A stretch of 53,841 bases of DNA. Origin: Ignavibacteriota bacterium (GTDB taxonomy: Bacteria > Bacteroidota > Ignavibacteria > UBA10030). Below, one piece after another: positions 45,736-53,841 of this stretch. The stretch lies in the NCBI GenBank assembly GCA_003170475.1, contig PMZI01000007.1:1-53841 (forward strand), read 5' to 3'. A program made the position numbers and the translations under genes. Position 1 is the first letter of the stretch. The number at the start of each line of letters is the position of its first letter. The notes below the pieces were generated by a model. The model searched no databases. It saw only the letters and a list, made by a program, of their open reading frames with translations, and had not been told where the DNA came from.

Positions 45736-46632
45736 CTAGTGGATCCGTTTTCTCTTGTTCAGGTATTCAAACAGGGCCCGATCGAACGGGGTCGCCGTGT
45801 CGAGCAACACATAATCTATGGCGTTCTCTCTGCACTCCCGTTTATAGAAGTCCAGGAACTCATGCATCGATTCACGATATGCCGTCTGGATGTGCCACGG
45901 CTGAGTAAGCAGCTCCTCTTTCGTTTCCATATCGCGGAACACTGCCTCTGTGCCGAACGCAAACGACCGCTCCAGCGGGTCAAGAACCTGCATAACAATG
46001 ACTTCATTCCCTCGATGCCTGAAGTGCTTGAGGGCCGTCATCACCTGCGCAGGATCATCAAGGAGGTCGCTCAGGACAACAATCAGTCCCCTCCTCTTGA
46101 TTCGCTCTGCCACTTCGTGGAGCGATTGTGCTGTTCCCGTTTTATTTCCGGGCCGGAGCATCTCCAACTCCCGCAAAATCTGTTGCAGATAGAGCTTGGT
46201 CGCCCTGGGAGGCAGCGAAGTGCGGACCTGCTGGTCATAGACGGTGAGACCCACCGCATCACGTTGTTCAACCATCAAGTAACCGAGCGCGGCAGCGAGA
46301 TATGATGCATACTCAATCTTCTTCAGTTGTCCGGCTGAAGCATAGTCCATCGACTTGCTGGCGTCCAGGATCAGGTACGTCTTGAGATTCGTCTCTTCCT
46401 CAAACTCCTTGATGTAGTATCGATCGGTCTTCCCATACGCCTTCCAATCGATGTGTCGGATCTCATCCCCGGGCATGTACGGACGATGCTCCGTGAACTC
46501 CACGCTGAAACCATGATATGGACTTTTGTGCAGACCGGTGATGAAGCCCTCGACAACCAGTCTCGCGCGCAATTCCATGTTCGCCAGCTGAGCGACGACC
46601 TTTGGTTGAAGATATTTCAACGCTTCCTGCAT
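45736..46632 (-). CDS. DUF58-family protein with von Willebrand A-like domain
   Basis: A 298-residue protein from the ATG at 46632. The DUF58 signature is [32 protein letters not shown] metal-ion-dependent adhesion motif follows, DASKS with Asp90, Ser92 and Ser94, typical of a vWA fold. Such proteins usually accompany a MoxR ATPase and work as a chaperone-like pair; no MoxR gene lies in the window. It starts seven bases after the stop of the TPR lipoprotein gene, so the two are probably co-expressed. A longer frame to 46746 would overlap that gene. Confidence 0.85.
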   Translation of the reverse strand: MQEALKYLQPKVVAQLANMELRARLVVEGFITGLHKSPYHGFSVEFTEHRPYMPGDEIRHIDWKAYGKTDRYYIKEFEEETNLKTYLILDASKSMDYASAGQLKKIEYASYLAAALGYLMVEQRDAVGLTVYDQQVRTSLPPRATKLYLQQILRELEMLRPGNKTGTAQSLHEVAERIKRRGLIVVLSDLLDDPAQVMTALKHFRHRGNEVIVMQVLDPLERSFAFGTEAVFRDMETKEELLTQPWHIQTAYRESMHEFLDFYKRECRENAIDYVLLDTATPFDRALFEYLNKRKRIH

Positions 46633-46639
46633 CAGTTGC

Positions 46640-47116
46640 TCACTTTGTTGTCGTCGGCTGGTTCTTGAGATCCGCAAGCTCCGCCTTCGCTGAAGACGCC
46701 GGAAGCGAGTTCGGATATCGCTGGAGAAAAAGTTCGTATGCCGCAATTGCTGAGTCGGGCTTGTGCAGATGCTCGATGAAGATGCGAGCTCGCTGATATG
46801 ACGCTCCCTGAGCAGTGGGGTGTTCAGGAAAATCCATGGCGAGTTTGGTGTACACAGATTCAGCCTTCACATATTCCTTTTTGCCGTTCAGGTAGATTGC
46901 ACCTATCGCAAACAGAGCTTCGGGAACTTTGTCACTTTTCGGATACTTCTGGATCAACATCTGGAAGTCACTCACTGCATCGTCAAGCTCATCATTCCTC
47001 TGATGCAATGTGGCCGATTTGAGGAGTTCTCCGTCTGTCGGTTCCTTAGAGCACCCGGGCCCCAAGATGAAGCCCAGAGTGACAAACAAACAGAATCCCA
47101 CAGACACGCTTTTCAT
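46640..47116 (-). CDS. TPR-repeat lipoprotein
   Basis: A 158-residue protein with a signal peptide ending in the lipobox LGPGC (Cys22), so probably anchored in a membrane. The mature part is made of TPR-like helices (about 40-145; for example AYELFLQRYPNSLPASSAKAEL), similar to BamD or YbgF style repeats but with too few repeats for BamD. It may be an assembly or scaffolding factor for the envelope. It is 77 bases downstream of rsmB and 7 bases upstream of the DUF58 gene. Confidence 0.82.
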   Translation of the reverse strand: MKSVSVGFCLFVTLGFILGPGCSKEPTDGELLKSATLHQRNDELDDAVSDFQMLIQKYPKSDKVPEALFAIGAIYLNGKKEYVKAESVYTKLAMDFPEHPTAQGASYQRARIFIEHLHKPDSAIAAYELFLQRYPNSLPASSAKAELADLKNQPTTTK

Positions 47117-47193
47117 ACCTTCCTCAGAATTATCGACGTCTTTAGAATAAGTTCGATGATCTGCATGCTGACATACGAACGGAGGAGAATCGT

Positions 47194-48531
47194 TCAGGCT
47201 TGGTGGCCATGCTTCTTCATAACAGCAATGAAGAAGCCATCGGTTCCGTCACGAACGGGTGAAAACTTGATGTATTTGCCGACATTGTACGGTGCAAAGT
47301 CAAATTTCGCCCTGTCGAGCGGAGGATCGTCAATGGCAAAATCCGCATGTGCGCTCAGGAATTTCTCCACGACCGTCTCGTTCTCTTCGCAGAAGAGTGT
47401 GCACGTCGCATAGGCAATTCTCCCTCCGGCCTTGACGAAGGGAACGCACTCCTCAAGAATATGCAGCTGCTTCTCCGAAACCTCACGGACAGTTTCCTCG
47501 GTCACCATCCATTTCATTCCAGGATTCCTGCGCAATGTCCCAATTCCGCTGCACGGCGCATCAATCAATACGATATCGAAATATTCCGTGTACTTGTCTG
47601 CTAGGTCCGTGACATCTTGCACCAGTCGAATCCTGACATTGGAAACACCTGCTCGCTGAGCCCTCTTCCGCAATTGATCAAGTCTAAAGCTATGGACATC
47701 GGCGGCAACAATTTCTCCCCGATTCTTCATGATTGCTGCGAGTTCCAGCGTCTTTCCGCCTGCTCCGGCACAGGCATCAAGCACTTTTGCCGTTGGCTTT
47801 GGATCGAGGAGGAACGGGAGCAGTTGGCTTCCTTCGTCCTGCACTTCAAAAAGACCGTCACGAAAAGCCGGGATCTGAAAAATATTGATCCTCTTCGGGA
47901 CAACAAGTCCAAAGGGAGAAAGCCTGGTGCGCTCCGTTACGACACCTTCCTGCTTCAAGGTTTCCTGGCAGCCTTCTACGCTTGACTTCAATGAATTCAC
48001 GCGCAGAGTCAGAGGCGCTTGGCCGTTGAGGCTCTCACACAGCAGCACGGTCTCTTTTTCCCCGTACTGATCGAGAAACCGTCGGACCATCCAATCAGGA
48101 TAGGAATACTCCTCTCCTATCCTCTCTACAAGATCTGTTGTCTGTGCAGCATGCGGAGTCGAGAGCGACTGAAGCAGCGAACCGAGGAGAGGTTTCAGTT
48201 TCCCAGACTTCATTGCAGGTTGCAGATCCACGACTTCGATCGGGGTGCGCTGCTCTACAGCAAGCAAATACGTGACAATGAGGAGAAGGAACCCATCTTC
48301 GGGGATCATGTCCTCGGCATTGGCGCCCAATGCATGCATCAAGAGCGACTCGCATTTGCGGAGATGCCTCAAGGTGCCATAGGTGGATTCAGCGATGAAC
48401 CGTCGATCGTGAGATCCGAGATACTTGTGCGATCGAAAGAAGATGTCGATGACACCATCCGCCGGTTTCTCGGACGAACGGACCAACTGCAACAATTCGC
48501 TCGCATGTCCAATCAATGAGGAGAGCTTCAT
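47194..48531 (-). CDS. rsmB: 16S rRNA (cytosine-C5)-methyltransferase RsmB
   Basis: Methylates a specific cytosine (967 in E. coli) of 16S rRNA. The 445 residues comprise an N-terminal NusB-like RNA-binding domain (about 1-140) and a methyltransferase domain: AdoMet loop DACAGAGGKTLELA, the conserved DAPCSGIGTLRRNPG with one active-site cysteine, and the second in AYATCTLF. Both cysteines used by m5C enzymes are present. It starts 93 bases after the clpB stop, across a hairpin (48574-48603). Confidence 0.92.
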   Translation of the reverse strand: MKLSSLIGHASELLQLVRSSEKPADGVIDIFFRSHKYLGSHDRRFIAESTYGTLRHLRKCESLLMHALGANAEDMIPEDGFLLLIVTYLLAVEQRTPIEVVDLQPAMKSGKLKPLLGSLLQSLSTPHAAQTTDLVERIGEEYSYPDWMVRRFLDQYGEKETVLLCESLNGQAPLTLRVNSLKSSVEGCQETLKQEGVVTERTRLSPFGLVVPKRINIFQIPAFRDGLFEVQDEGSQLLPFLLDPKPTAKVLDACAGAGGKTLELAAIMKNRGEIVAADVHSFRLDQLRKRAQRAGVSNVRIRLVQDVTDLADKYTEYFDIVLIDAPCSGIGTLRRNPGMKWMVTEETVREVSEKQLHILEECVPFVKAGGRIAYATCTLFCEENETVVEKFLSAHADFAIDDPPLDRAKFDFAPYNVGKYIKFSPVRDGTDGFFIAVMKKHGHQA

Positions 48532-48573
48532 GCTTCAAAGATACAGAGAAATTGGTCTGCACACAAAAAGGAA

Positions 48574-48603
48574 ATCCCCTTCCTAAACAATCCGGAAGGG
48601 GAT
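48574..48603 (-). terminator. Hairpin after clpB
   Basis: ATCCCCTTCC and GGAAGGGGAT form a perfect 10-bp stem with a 10-base loop. On the minus strand it is followed by a T-rich tract (TTTCCTTTTTG). It is likely the clpB terminator, about 22 bases after the stop, yet the same-strand rsmB gene starts only about 43 bases further on. Confidence 0.7.
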
Positions 48604-48624
48604 CTGGTCAAGATAAGGTGAGGA

Positions 48625-51273
48625 TTACCCCACTATGGTAGATTTGACTTTCGTGATGAATTCTACATGGCCGCGATCATCGACATTCACTGTCACATGA
48701 TCGCCGTCAACCACATCGCCGGCGAGAATCTTCTCTGAAAGACGATTGATGACGTATTTCTGTATTGTGCGTTTCAACGGCCGAGCTCCAAAGGCTGGAT
48801 CGTAGCCTGCCTTGGCAAGCCATTCACGAAGATCCTCCGAGAACTCAAGCACGATATTCTTCCCTGCCAGAAGTTTCCGGACACCATTCAGCTGAAGTGT
48901 GACGATTTGCTGGATTTCAGACATTGTCAGCGGCTTGAAGAGAATGATCTCATCGATCCGGTTGAGAAACTCCGGTCGTATCGACTGTCTGAGCATCTCC
49001 AGAAGTCCCACGCGCAACTCTTCCATGAGGTCATCCCGGTTGGTCTCGTTCAGTGACTGGACTTTGTCCTGGATGAGATGCGATCCCAGGTTCGAGGTCA
49101 TGATGACAATAGTGTTCTTGAAATTCACAGTCCGGCCCTTGCTATCGGTGAGCCTTCCTTCATCAAGAAGCTGCAGCAGGACGTTAAACACGTCCGGATG
49201 TGCTTTCTCAATTTCGTCGAGCAGAACGACAGAATAGGGTTTTCGCCGCACTGCTTCTGTCAGTTGCCCGCCTTCTTCGTATCCAACATATCCAGGGGGA
49301 GCACCAATGAGCCTCGAAACCGAGAATTTCTCCATGTACTCGCTCATGTCTATGCGAACCATGGCTGTTTCGTCATTGAAGAGAAACTCAGCCAGAGCCC
49401 TGGCGAGCTCCGTCTTACCGACACCGGTACTGCCAATGAATATGAACGATCCAATCGGACGTTTTTCATCCTGCAGTCCAGCGCGGCTTCTGCGAATTGC
49501 ATCCGCCACTGCCCGCACTGCATCTTCCTGGTCCACCAACCGTTCATGGATTCGGTCCTCAAGATGCAGAAGTTTGGTCCGGTCGCTCTCGAGCATTCGC
49601 TGCACGGGAATGCCTGTCCATTTCCCCACGATCTCAGCGATATCCTCAGCGTCAACTTCCTCTTTGAGCATCTTCTTGTCCTTTTGGACATCATTGAGGC
49701 CGGCGGAGGCCTCCTTGAGCTTCTTTTCGAGTCCGGCAATCACTCCGTATCGCAATTCCGCAACCCGGGCAAGATCTCCCTGACGCTCCTTCTGCTCCGC
49801 CTCAAGCTTCGCCTGCTCCATCTCCCCTTTCATGGTTCGGATGGACTGTATCAAGTTCTTCTCGAGCTGCCAGTGGGCGCGCAACTCTGACCTCTGCTGG
49901 TTCAGATCCGCGAGCTCCTGGTTGATCGTTGCCAGACGCGCTTTTGATTCATCATCACGTTCACGTTTGATTGCTTCGCGCTCGATCTCAAGCTGTTTGA
50001 TGCGTCGTTCGACCGAGTCGAGTTCCTCAGGCATCGAATCGATTTCGATCCGAAGCTTAGACGCAGCCTCGTCCACCAGATCGATTGCCTTGTCAGGAAG
50101 AAACCGGTCTGTGATATATCGATGGCTCAGTTGTGCGGCTGCAACGATGGCGCCGTCCGTAATGCGAACGCCATGGTGCACTTCGTAGCGCTCTTTCAAT
50201 CCTCTGAGGATGGAGATGGTATCCTCAACAGTCGGTTCGTCAACCAGAACCGGCTGGAATCTCCGCTCCAGCGCCGGATCTTTTTCCACATACTTGCGAT
50301 ATTCATCGATGGTTGTGGCCCCGATAGCCCGCAGATCTCCGCGTGCAAGAGCCGGCTTGAGCATATTCGCGGCGTCCACCGATCCCTGGGCTGCTCCGGC
50401 CCCAACAAGTGTGTGCATCTCATCGATAAAGAGAATAATCTCTCCGTTAGACTCTGTGACTTCCTTGAGGACGGCTTTGAGCCTTTCCTCAAACTGGCCT
50501 CGGAAGCTCGTGCCGGCCACAAGCGAGCCCATATCGAGAGCAACGATGCGTTTTGTCTTAAGACTCTCTGGCACATCGCCCTGGACGATCCGCTGAGCAA
50601 TTCCCTCGGCGATTGCGGTCTTTCCCACTCCCGGATCACCGATAAGCACAGGATTGTTCTTTGTTCTCCGAGAGAGGACCTGCAGCACACGACGAATTTC
50701 ATCTTCGCGGCCTATGACGGGGTCGAGCTTCCCTTTGCGCGCGAGTTCGTTCAGGTCACGCCCGAATCGCTCAAGCGACTGGTATTTTTCTTCAGGGTTC
50801 TGATCTGTGACGCGTTGTGACCCACGGACTTCTTTGAGAGCCTTATAGATTCCATCCTTGGTAATTCCCTGGTCAAGAAGAAGACGTGTGGCTCCGAGCG
50901 CTTTTGCGCGAGATCCCGCCTCGAGAAGTCCCAGCAACAGATGCTCGGTACTCAAGTACTCGTCCTTCAGTTGAGCAGCCTCTTTTTGAGCAGCTTCAAA
51001 CACTTGCGTTAAAGCCGTCGAAACCTGCTGGTTACTCGCCCCTGCACCCTGAACCTTCGGAAGTTTTTCGATCGCTTCATTGATCTTGATCTTCAGATAA
51101 TTGACGTTCGCTCCCACTTTCTGAAGGAGCGGCGTCACAATCCCTTCGCTGTCCTGTATCAATGCCGCCAGAAGATGTTCCGGTTCCACGGACTGATTGT
51201 TGTAACTCGAAGCAATCTCCAGTGCATTTTGAGTAGCCTCTTGGGCTTTAATGGTGAATTTGTTGAAGTTCAT
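48625..51273 (-). CDS. clpB: Protein disaggregase ClpB (Hsp104 family)
   Basis: Hexameric ATPase that pulls proteins out of aggregates together with DnaK. The 882-residue protein has the Clp N domain (residues 1-145), AAA-1 with Walker A GDPGVGKT and the middle coiled coil (about 410-530) that contacts DnaK, and AAA-2 with [12 protein letters not shown] and pore loop GYVGYEEGG. The C-terminal domain is complete. It follows dnaK on the same strand by 78 bases containing a hairpin (51295-51320); AAGGA lies nine bases before the ATG, just past that hairpin, so read-through from dnaK is likely. Confidence 0.97.
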   Translation of the reverse strand: MNFNKFTIKAQEATQNALEIASSYNNQSVEPEHLLAALIQDSEGIVTPLLQKVGANVNYLKIKINEAIEKLPKVQGAGASNQQVSTALTQVFEAAQKEAAQLKDEYLSTEHLLLGLLEAGSRAKALGATRLLLDQGITKDGIYKALKEVRGSQRVTDQNPEEKYQSLERFGRDLNELARKGKLDPVIGREDEIRRVLQVLSRRTKNNPVLIGDPGVGKTAIAEGIAQRIVQGDVPESLKTKRIVALDMGSLVAGTSFRGQFEERLKAVLKEVTESNGEIILFIDEMHTLVGAGAAQGSVDAANMLKPALARGDLRAIGATTIDEYRKYVEKDPALERRFQPVLVDEPTVEDTISILRGLKERYEVHHGVRITDGAIVAAAQLSHRYITDRFLPDKAIDLVDEAASKLRIEIDSMPEELDSVERRIKQLEIEREAIKRERDDESKARLATINQELADLNQQRSELRAHWQLEKNLIQSIRTMKGEMEQAKLEAEQKERQGDLARVAELRYGVIAGLEKKLKEASAGLNDVQKDKKMLKEEVDAEDIAEIVGKWTGIPVQRMLESDRTKLLHLEDRIHERLVDQEDAVRAVADAIRRSRAGLQDEKRPIGSFIFIGSTGVGKTELARALAEFLFNDETAMVRIDMSEYMEKFSVSRLIGAPPGYVGYEEGGQLTEAVRRKPYSVVLLDEIEKAHPDVFNVLLQLLDEGRLTDSKGRTVNFKNTIVIMTSNLGSHLIQDKVQSLNETNRDDLMEELRVGLLEMLRQSIRPEFLNRIDEIILFKPLTMSEIQQIVTLQLNGVRKLLAGKNIVLEFSEDLREWLAKAGYDPAFGARPLKRTIQKYVINRLSEKILAGDVVDGDHVTVNVDDRGHVEFITKVKSTIVG

Positions 51274-51294
51274 ATCGTGGCGTCCTTAGACCAG

Positions 51295-51320
51295 AAAGGC
51301 GAGGGTGTTCCCTCGCCTTT
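51295..51320 (-). terminator. Hairpin between dnaK and clpB
   Basis: AAAGGCGAGGG and CCCTCGCCTTT form an 11-bp perfect stem with a four-base loop, about 31 bases past the dnaK stop and 21 bases before the clpB ATG. On the minus strand only TTTC follows, so it may be a weak terminator or a processing/stability element separating dnaK and clpB messages. Confidence 0.6.
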
Positions 51321-51351
51321 CCAGATATTGTCTTCTTATCGGAGGTTCAGG

Positions 51352-53304
51352 TTATTTGTCGTCGACAACTTCGTAATCGGCATCTTCGACTTTCTTCCCT
51401 TTGTCTCCACCCGGTTGCTGTTGTTGCTGCTGCTGCTGTTGCTGATCGGGACCCGGTTGTCCGGGTCCAGGGCCTCCTGCTTGCTGACCCTTGGCAGCTT
51501 CGTACATCTTTGTTGAGGCTTCGTTCCAGGCGTTGTTCAGCACTTCCATCTTTGCCTTGATATCGCTGTGATTACCTCCCTTTACGGCCTCTTCAAGCGC
51601 ACTCATCGCAGCTTCGACCTTTGCGCTGGTCTCGGCAGGCATCTTGTCTCCGAGATCCTTGAGCTGCTTCCGGGTCTGGAAGACGAGGTTGTCTGCTTGA
51701 TTTTTGATCTCAATCTCTTCTTTCCGCTTCTTGTCTTCGGACGCATGAGATTGAGCATCGGATTTCATCTTGTCAATCTCCTCTTTGTTCAGACCACTTG
51801 AGGAGGTAATACGAATGCTCTGTTCCTTGTTGGTGGCTTTGTCCTTTGCCGCCACATGAAGAATGCCATTTGCATCGATGTCAAATGTCACCTCGACCTG
51901 GGGCACGCCGCGGGGTGCAGGCGGAATCCCGTCGAGATGGAACCGACCCAAAGTCCGATTGTCTACCGCCAATGGGCGTTCACCCTGCAACACATGGATC
52001 TCCACGGACGGCTGACTGTCAGATGCCGTTGAAAAGATTTCGCTCTTCTTCGTCGGAATAGTTGTATTCGCCTGAATCATGGGTGTCAGAACCCCACCGA
52101 GCGTTTCGATGCCTAGAGTCAGTGGAGTGACGTCGAGCAACAGCACGTCGGTTACATCACCGGAAAGCACGCCCCCCTGGATTGCGGCACCAATGGCCAC
52201 GACTTCATCCGGATTCACTCCCTTGTGTCCCTCTTTGCCGAAGACGTCCTTCACAAGCTGTTGAACACGAGGCACGCGGGTCATGCCACCTACCATAATA
52301 ACTTCATCAATCTGGGTTGGATTCAGTCCTGCATCCTTCAAGGCTTTCTCGACGGGCGGAAGACACCGCTTGATGAGATCCTCCACGAGTTGTTCAAACT
52401 TCGCACGAGTCAGAGTCATGTTCAAGTGCTTCGGGCCATCTGCGGTGGCGGTAATAAAGGGCAGGTTGATCTCGGTCTGCAGAAGCTGCGAGAGTTCCAT
52501 CTTCGCCTTCTCAGCGGCTTCACGCAACCGTTGCAATGCCATTGGATCCTTCCGCAGGTCAATGCTTTCCTGCTTCTTGAATTCGTCCGCTATGTAGTCC
52601 AACACACGCATATCGAAGTTGTCACCTCCAAGATGAGTGTCGCCATTGGTAGATTTCACTTCGAACACACCATCCCCGAGTTCGAGAATGGAGATATCGA
52701 ATGTGCCACCACCAAGGTCAAACACTGCGACTTTCGAGTCCTTTGTCTTCTTATCAAGACCATAAGCGAGTGCAGCTGCAGTCGGCTCGTTGATAATGCG
52801 GCGAACCGTCAGACCGGCAATTTCCCCTGCCTCTTTCGTGGCCTGACGCTGGGCATCGTTGAAGTATGCCGGAACCGTGATGACAGCTTCTGTGATCTTC
52901 GTCCCGAGGTAGTCTTCAGCCGTCTGTTTCATTTTTTGTAAAATCATCGCTGAGATTTCCGGCGGAGAATAGACCCGGTCGCCAAGCTGCACGCGAGCCG
53001 TATTGTTGTCCCCCTGAACCACCTTGTAGGGCACGAGCTTCATTTCCTCATTGACTTCGTTGAAAAACCGGCCCATGAAGCGTTTGATGGAATAAACGGT
53101 ATTCTGCGAGTTCGTCACTCCCTGACGTTTAGCAGCAGCGCCGACGAGCCGTTCTCCGGATTTCGGAAATCCAACCACGGAAGGAGTTGTACGCGCGCCC
53201 TCTGCATTAGCGATGACAACGGGGTCATTCCCTTCCATCACGGCAACCACAGAGTTGGTTGTGCCGAGATCAATTCCGATGATCTTGTTTGAATTCGTTG
53301 ACAT
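51352..53304 (-). CDS. dnaK: Chaperone DnaK (Hsp70)
   Basis: ATP-driven chaperone for folding and disaggregation. The 650 residues start [20 protein letters not shown]; the nucleotide domain has [15 protein letters not shown] and the linker [16 protein letters not shown] leads to the substrate domain. The C-terminal tail is unusual: ten glutamines in a row (encoded at 51415-51444 by mixed CAG/CAA codons), flanked by PGPD and PGG, before the end [10 protein letters not shown], which stands in for the common acidic tail. AAAGGAG is about nine bases before the ATG. No CIRCE element was seen upstream. grpE and dnaJ are not in the window. Confidence 0.97.
   Translation of the reverse strand: MSTNSNKIIGIDLGTTNSVVAVMEGNDPVVIANAEGARTTPSVVGFPKSGERLVGAAAKRQGVTNSQNTVYSIKRFMGRFFNEVNEEMKLVPYKVVQGDNNTARVQLGDRVYSPPEISAMILQKMKQTAEDYLGTKITEAVITVPAYFNDAQRQATKEAGEIAGLTVRRIINEPTAAALAYGLDKKTKDSKVAVFDLGGGTFDISILELGDGVFEVKSTNGDTHLGGDNFDMRVLDYIADEFKKQESIDLRKDPMALQRLREAAEKAKMELSQLLQTEINLPFITATADGPKHLNMTLTRAKFEQLVEDLIKRCLPPVEKALKDAGLNPTQIDEVIMVGGMTRVPRVQQLVKDVFGKEGHKGVNPDEVVAIGAAIQGGVLSGDVTDVLLLDVTPLTLGIETLGGVLTPMIQANTTIPTKKSEIFSTASDSQPSVEIHVLQGERPLAVDNRTLGRFHLDGIPPAPRGVPQVEVTFDIDANGILHVAAKDKATNKEQSIRITSSSGLNKEEIDKMKSDAQSHASEDKKRKEEIEIKNQADNLVFQTRKQLKDLGDKMPAETSAKVEAAMSALEEAVKGGNHSDIKAKMEVLNNAWNEASTKMYEAAKGQQAGGPGPGQPGPDQQQQQQQQQQPGGDKGKKVEDADYEVVDDK
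51415..51444 (-). repeat. Ten-codon CAG/CAA (poly-glutamine) tract in dnaK
   Basis: Ten consecutive glutamine codons, six CAG and four CAA, on the minus strand near the 3' end of dnaK. The mixture of codons makes simple slippage less likely than in a pure repeat and suggests that glutamine itself is kept in this tail. Confidence 0.9.
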
Positions 53305-53463
53305 AGTAATCGACTCCTTTGTATTGAGTACGGCGATCGTGCCGCTGCGATGAATGAACTATTTCCTGACTTACTTTCAATAGGAAGGGCCGAGTCCACC
53401 CCACCAGTGGACCCGACCAATTCTTGCATCCTCGGTGAAACAGAGAAAGGAAGACCTTACACC
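53305..53463. other. hsp20-dnaK intergenic region with a hairpin
   Basis: The 159 bases hold the dnaK ribosome site and an 8-bp hairpin (GAGTCCAC at 53392-53399 with GTGGACCC at 53407-53414, one G-U pair) without a T tract. I could not identify a sure heat-shock promoter or CIRCE repeat; TTGAAA near 53375 has no partner at the right distance. Confidence 0.45.
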
Positions 53464-53841
53464 TTACTTCACCTTCACTTCGATTGGTTTCGGCTTTGCT
53501 TCTTCCATTTTGGGCAATGTGACCGAGAGAATTCCGTCCTCCAGCTCTGCAGTGATATTGTTAGCATCGACTTCGACGTCAATCTTGATCGAACGGCTGA
53601 AATCCCGAATCCGCATTTCGTTCAACAGAATCTGTGCATCCTTCGGTGGCTCGTACGGTTTTCGTTGAGCATCGACTGTCAGAATGCCGTTTTCAAAAGT
53701 AACCTTTACCTGGTCTTTCTTGACACCGGGAAGTTCGGCAGTCACGACAAGCTCATTTTCACGCTCAGCGACGTTGACAGCCGGAGACTGTGTGGCCCCC
53801 ATGATGGTGTCCGTGGTAAATAGACTTTCTAGAATATGATT
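53464..53841 (-). CDS. Small heat-shock protein (Hsp20/alpha-crystallin), 5' end cut by window
   Basis: Chaperone that holds unfolding proteins. An ATG at 53802 gives 112 residues, but the frame stays open to the window edge (13 more codons, ending NHILESLFTTDTI before the ATG), and family members usually have 30-40 residues ahead of the SPAVNV segment. The true start is therefore probably outside the window. The alpha-crystallin domain reads VTAELPGVKKDQVKVTFENG through ITAELEDGILSVTLPK, ending with a short basic tail. It precedes dnaK and clpB, making a heat-shock group. Confidence 0.9.
   Translation of the reverse strand, partial: NHILESLFTTDTIMGATQSPAVNVAERENELVVTAELPGVKKDQVKVTFENGILTVDAQRKPYEPPKDAQILLNEMRIRDFSRSIKIDVEVDANNITAELEDGILSVTLPKMEEAKPKPIEVKVK

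Noticed and set aside
51415-51444. CTG/TTG repeat as a phase-variable microsatellite
   Set aside because: Codons are mixed CAG and CAA, so the tract is not a uniform trinucleotide repeat, and it lies in frame in dnaK.
53305-53463. CIRCE (HrcA) operator upstream of dnaK
   Set aside because: The TTAGCACTC-N9-GAGTGCTAA repeat is absent; only an unrelated 8-bp hairpin was found.

Overview
This 53.8 kb window is almost entirely ordinary chromosomal coding DNA from a bacterium, with a GC content that looks to be in the low fifties (judged by eye, not computed). The best guess for the host is a member of the Bacteroidota/Chlorobiota/Ignavibacteriota group. Reasons are the short 285-residue primary sigma factor without region 1.1, the lgt and peptide deformylase variants, and the mix of methylcrotonyl/propionyl-type carboxylase, MeaB and two acyl-CoA dehydrogenases. 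The promoters I can see are TTGCA/TTGAC-N17-TA-rich, not the TTTG/TANNTTTG type of Bacteroidetes, which leans towards the Chlorobi/Ignavibacteria side. No tRNA, rRNA, CRISPR array, insertion sequence, integrase or phage gene was seen.

Layout: (1) 1-6819, minus: GAF/degenerate-GGDEF membrane protein, small zinc protein, phosphopentomutase, sigma factor, NlpC/P60 lipoprotein, deformylase, methionyl-tRNA formyltransferase (3' end cut by the window). (2) 7072-13686, plus: mannose-1-phosphate guanylyltransferase/phosphomannomutase-like fusion, PTS IIA, hisS, an unknown protein, lgt, TrmH-family rRNA methyltransferase. (3) 13828-30248, minus: a long tightly packed run from glutaryl-CoA dehydrogenase through guaB, M24 peptidase, glycosyltransferase, purD, sugar-nucleotide epimerase, meaB, acyl-CoA dehydrogenase, a spermidine-synthase-like membrane/TPR fusion, an acyl-CoA carboxylase beta subunit, an unknown exported protein and an NtrC-type regulator. 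(4) 30327-33612: a small orphan two-component island (NtrC-like regulator with a GAFTNA motif, single-domain receiver, and a divergent receiver-DHp protein lacking an ATPase domain), a 54-codon small ORF, and a promoter-terminator unit that is either a small RNA or an attenuated leader. (5) 33631-42811, plus: Nif3-like protein, coiled-coil zinc-ribbon protein, RNase HI, RNase P RNA, recJ, yebC, ruvC-ruvA-ruvB, an exported hydrolase-like protein, 3-methyladenine glycosylase. (6) 42820-53841, minus: hsp20 (5' end cut), dnaK, clpB, rsmB, TPR lipoprotein, DUF58 protein, uvrA.

Functionally the window holds a DNA-repair/recombination block (recJ, ruvABC, aag, uvrA, RNase HI), a protein-quality block (hsp20, dnaK, clpB), an amino-acid/acyl-CoA catabolic block (gcdH, acyl-CoA dehydrogenase, carboxylase beta, MeaB), N-terminal protein processing (fmt, def), and cell-envelope/sugar-nucleotide genes. 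I found no clear new multi-gene defence or mobile system. The most interesting leads are the promoter-terminator unit at 33431-33612, the orphan signalling island next to it, and several enzymes whose catalytic signatures have been replaced (GGDEF, phosphomannomutase domain, spermidine-synthase-like domain).
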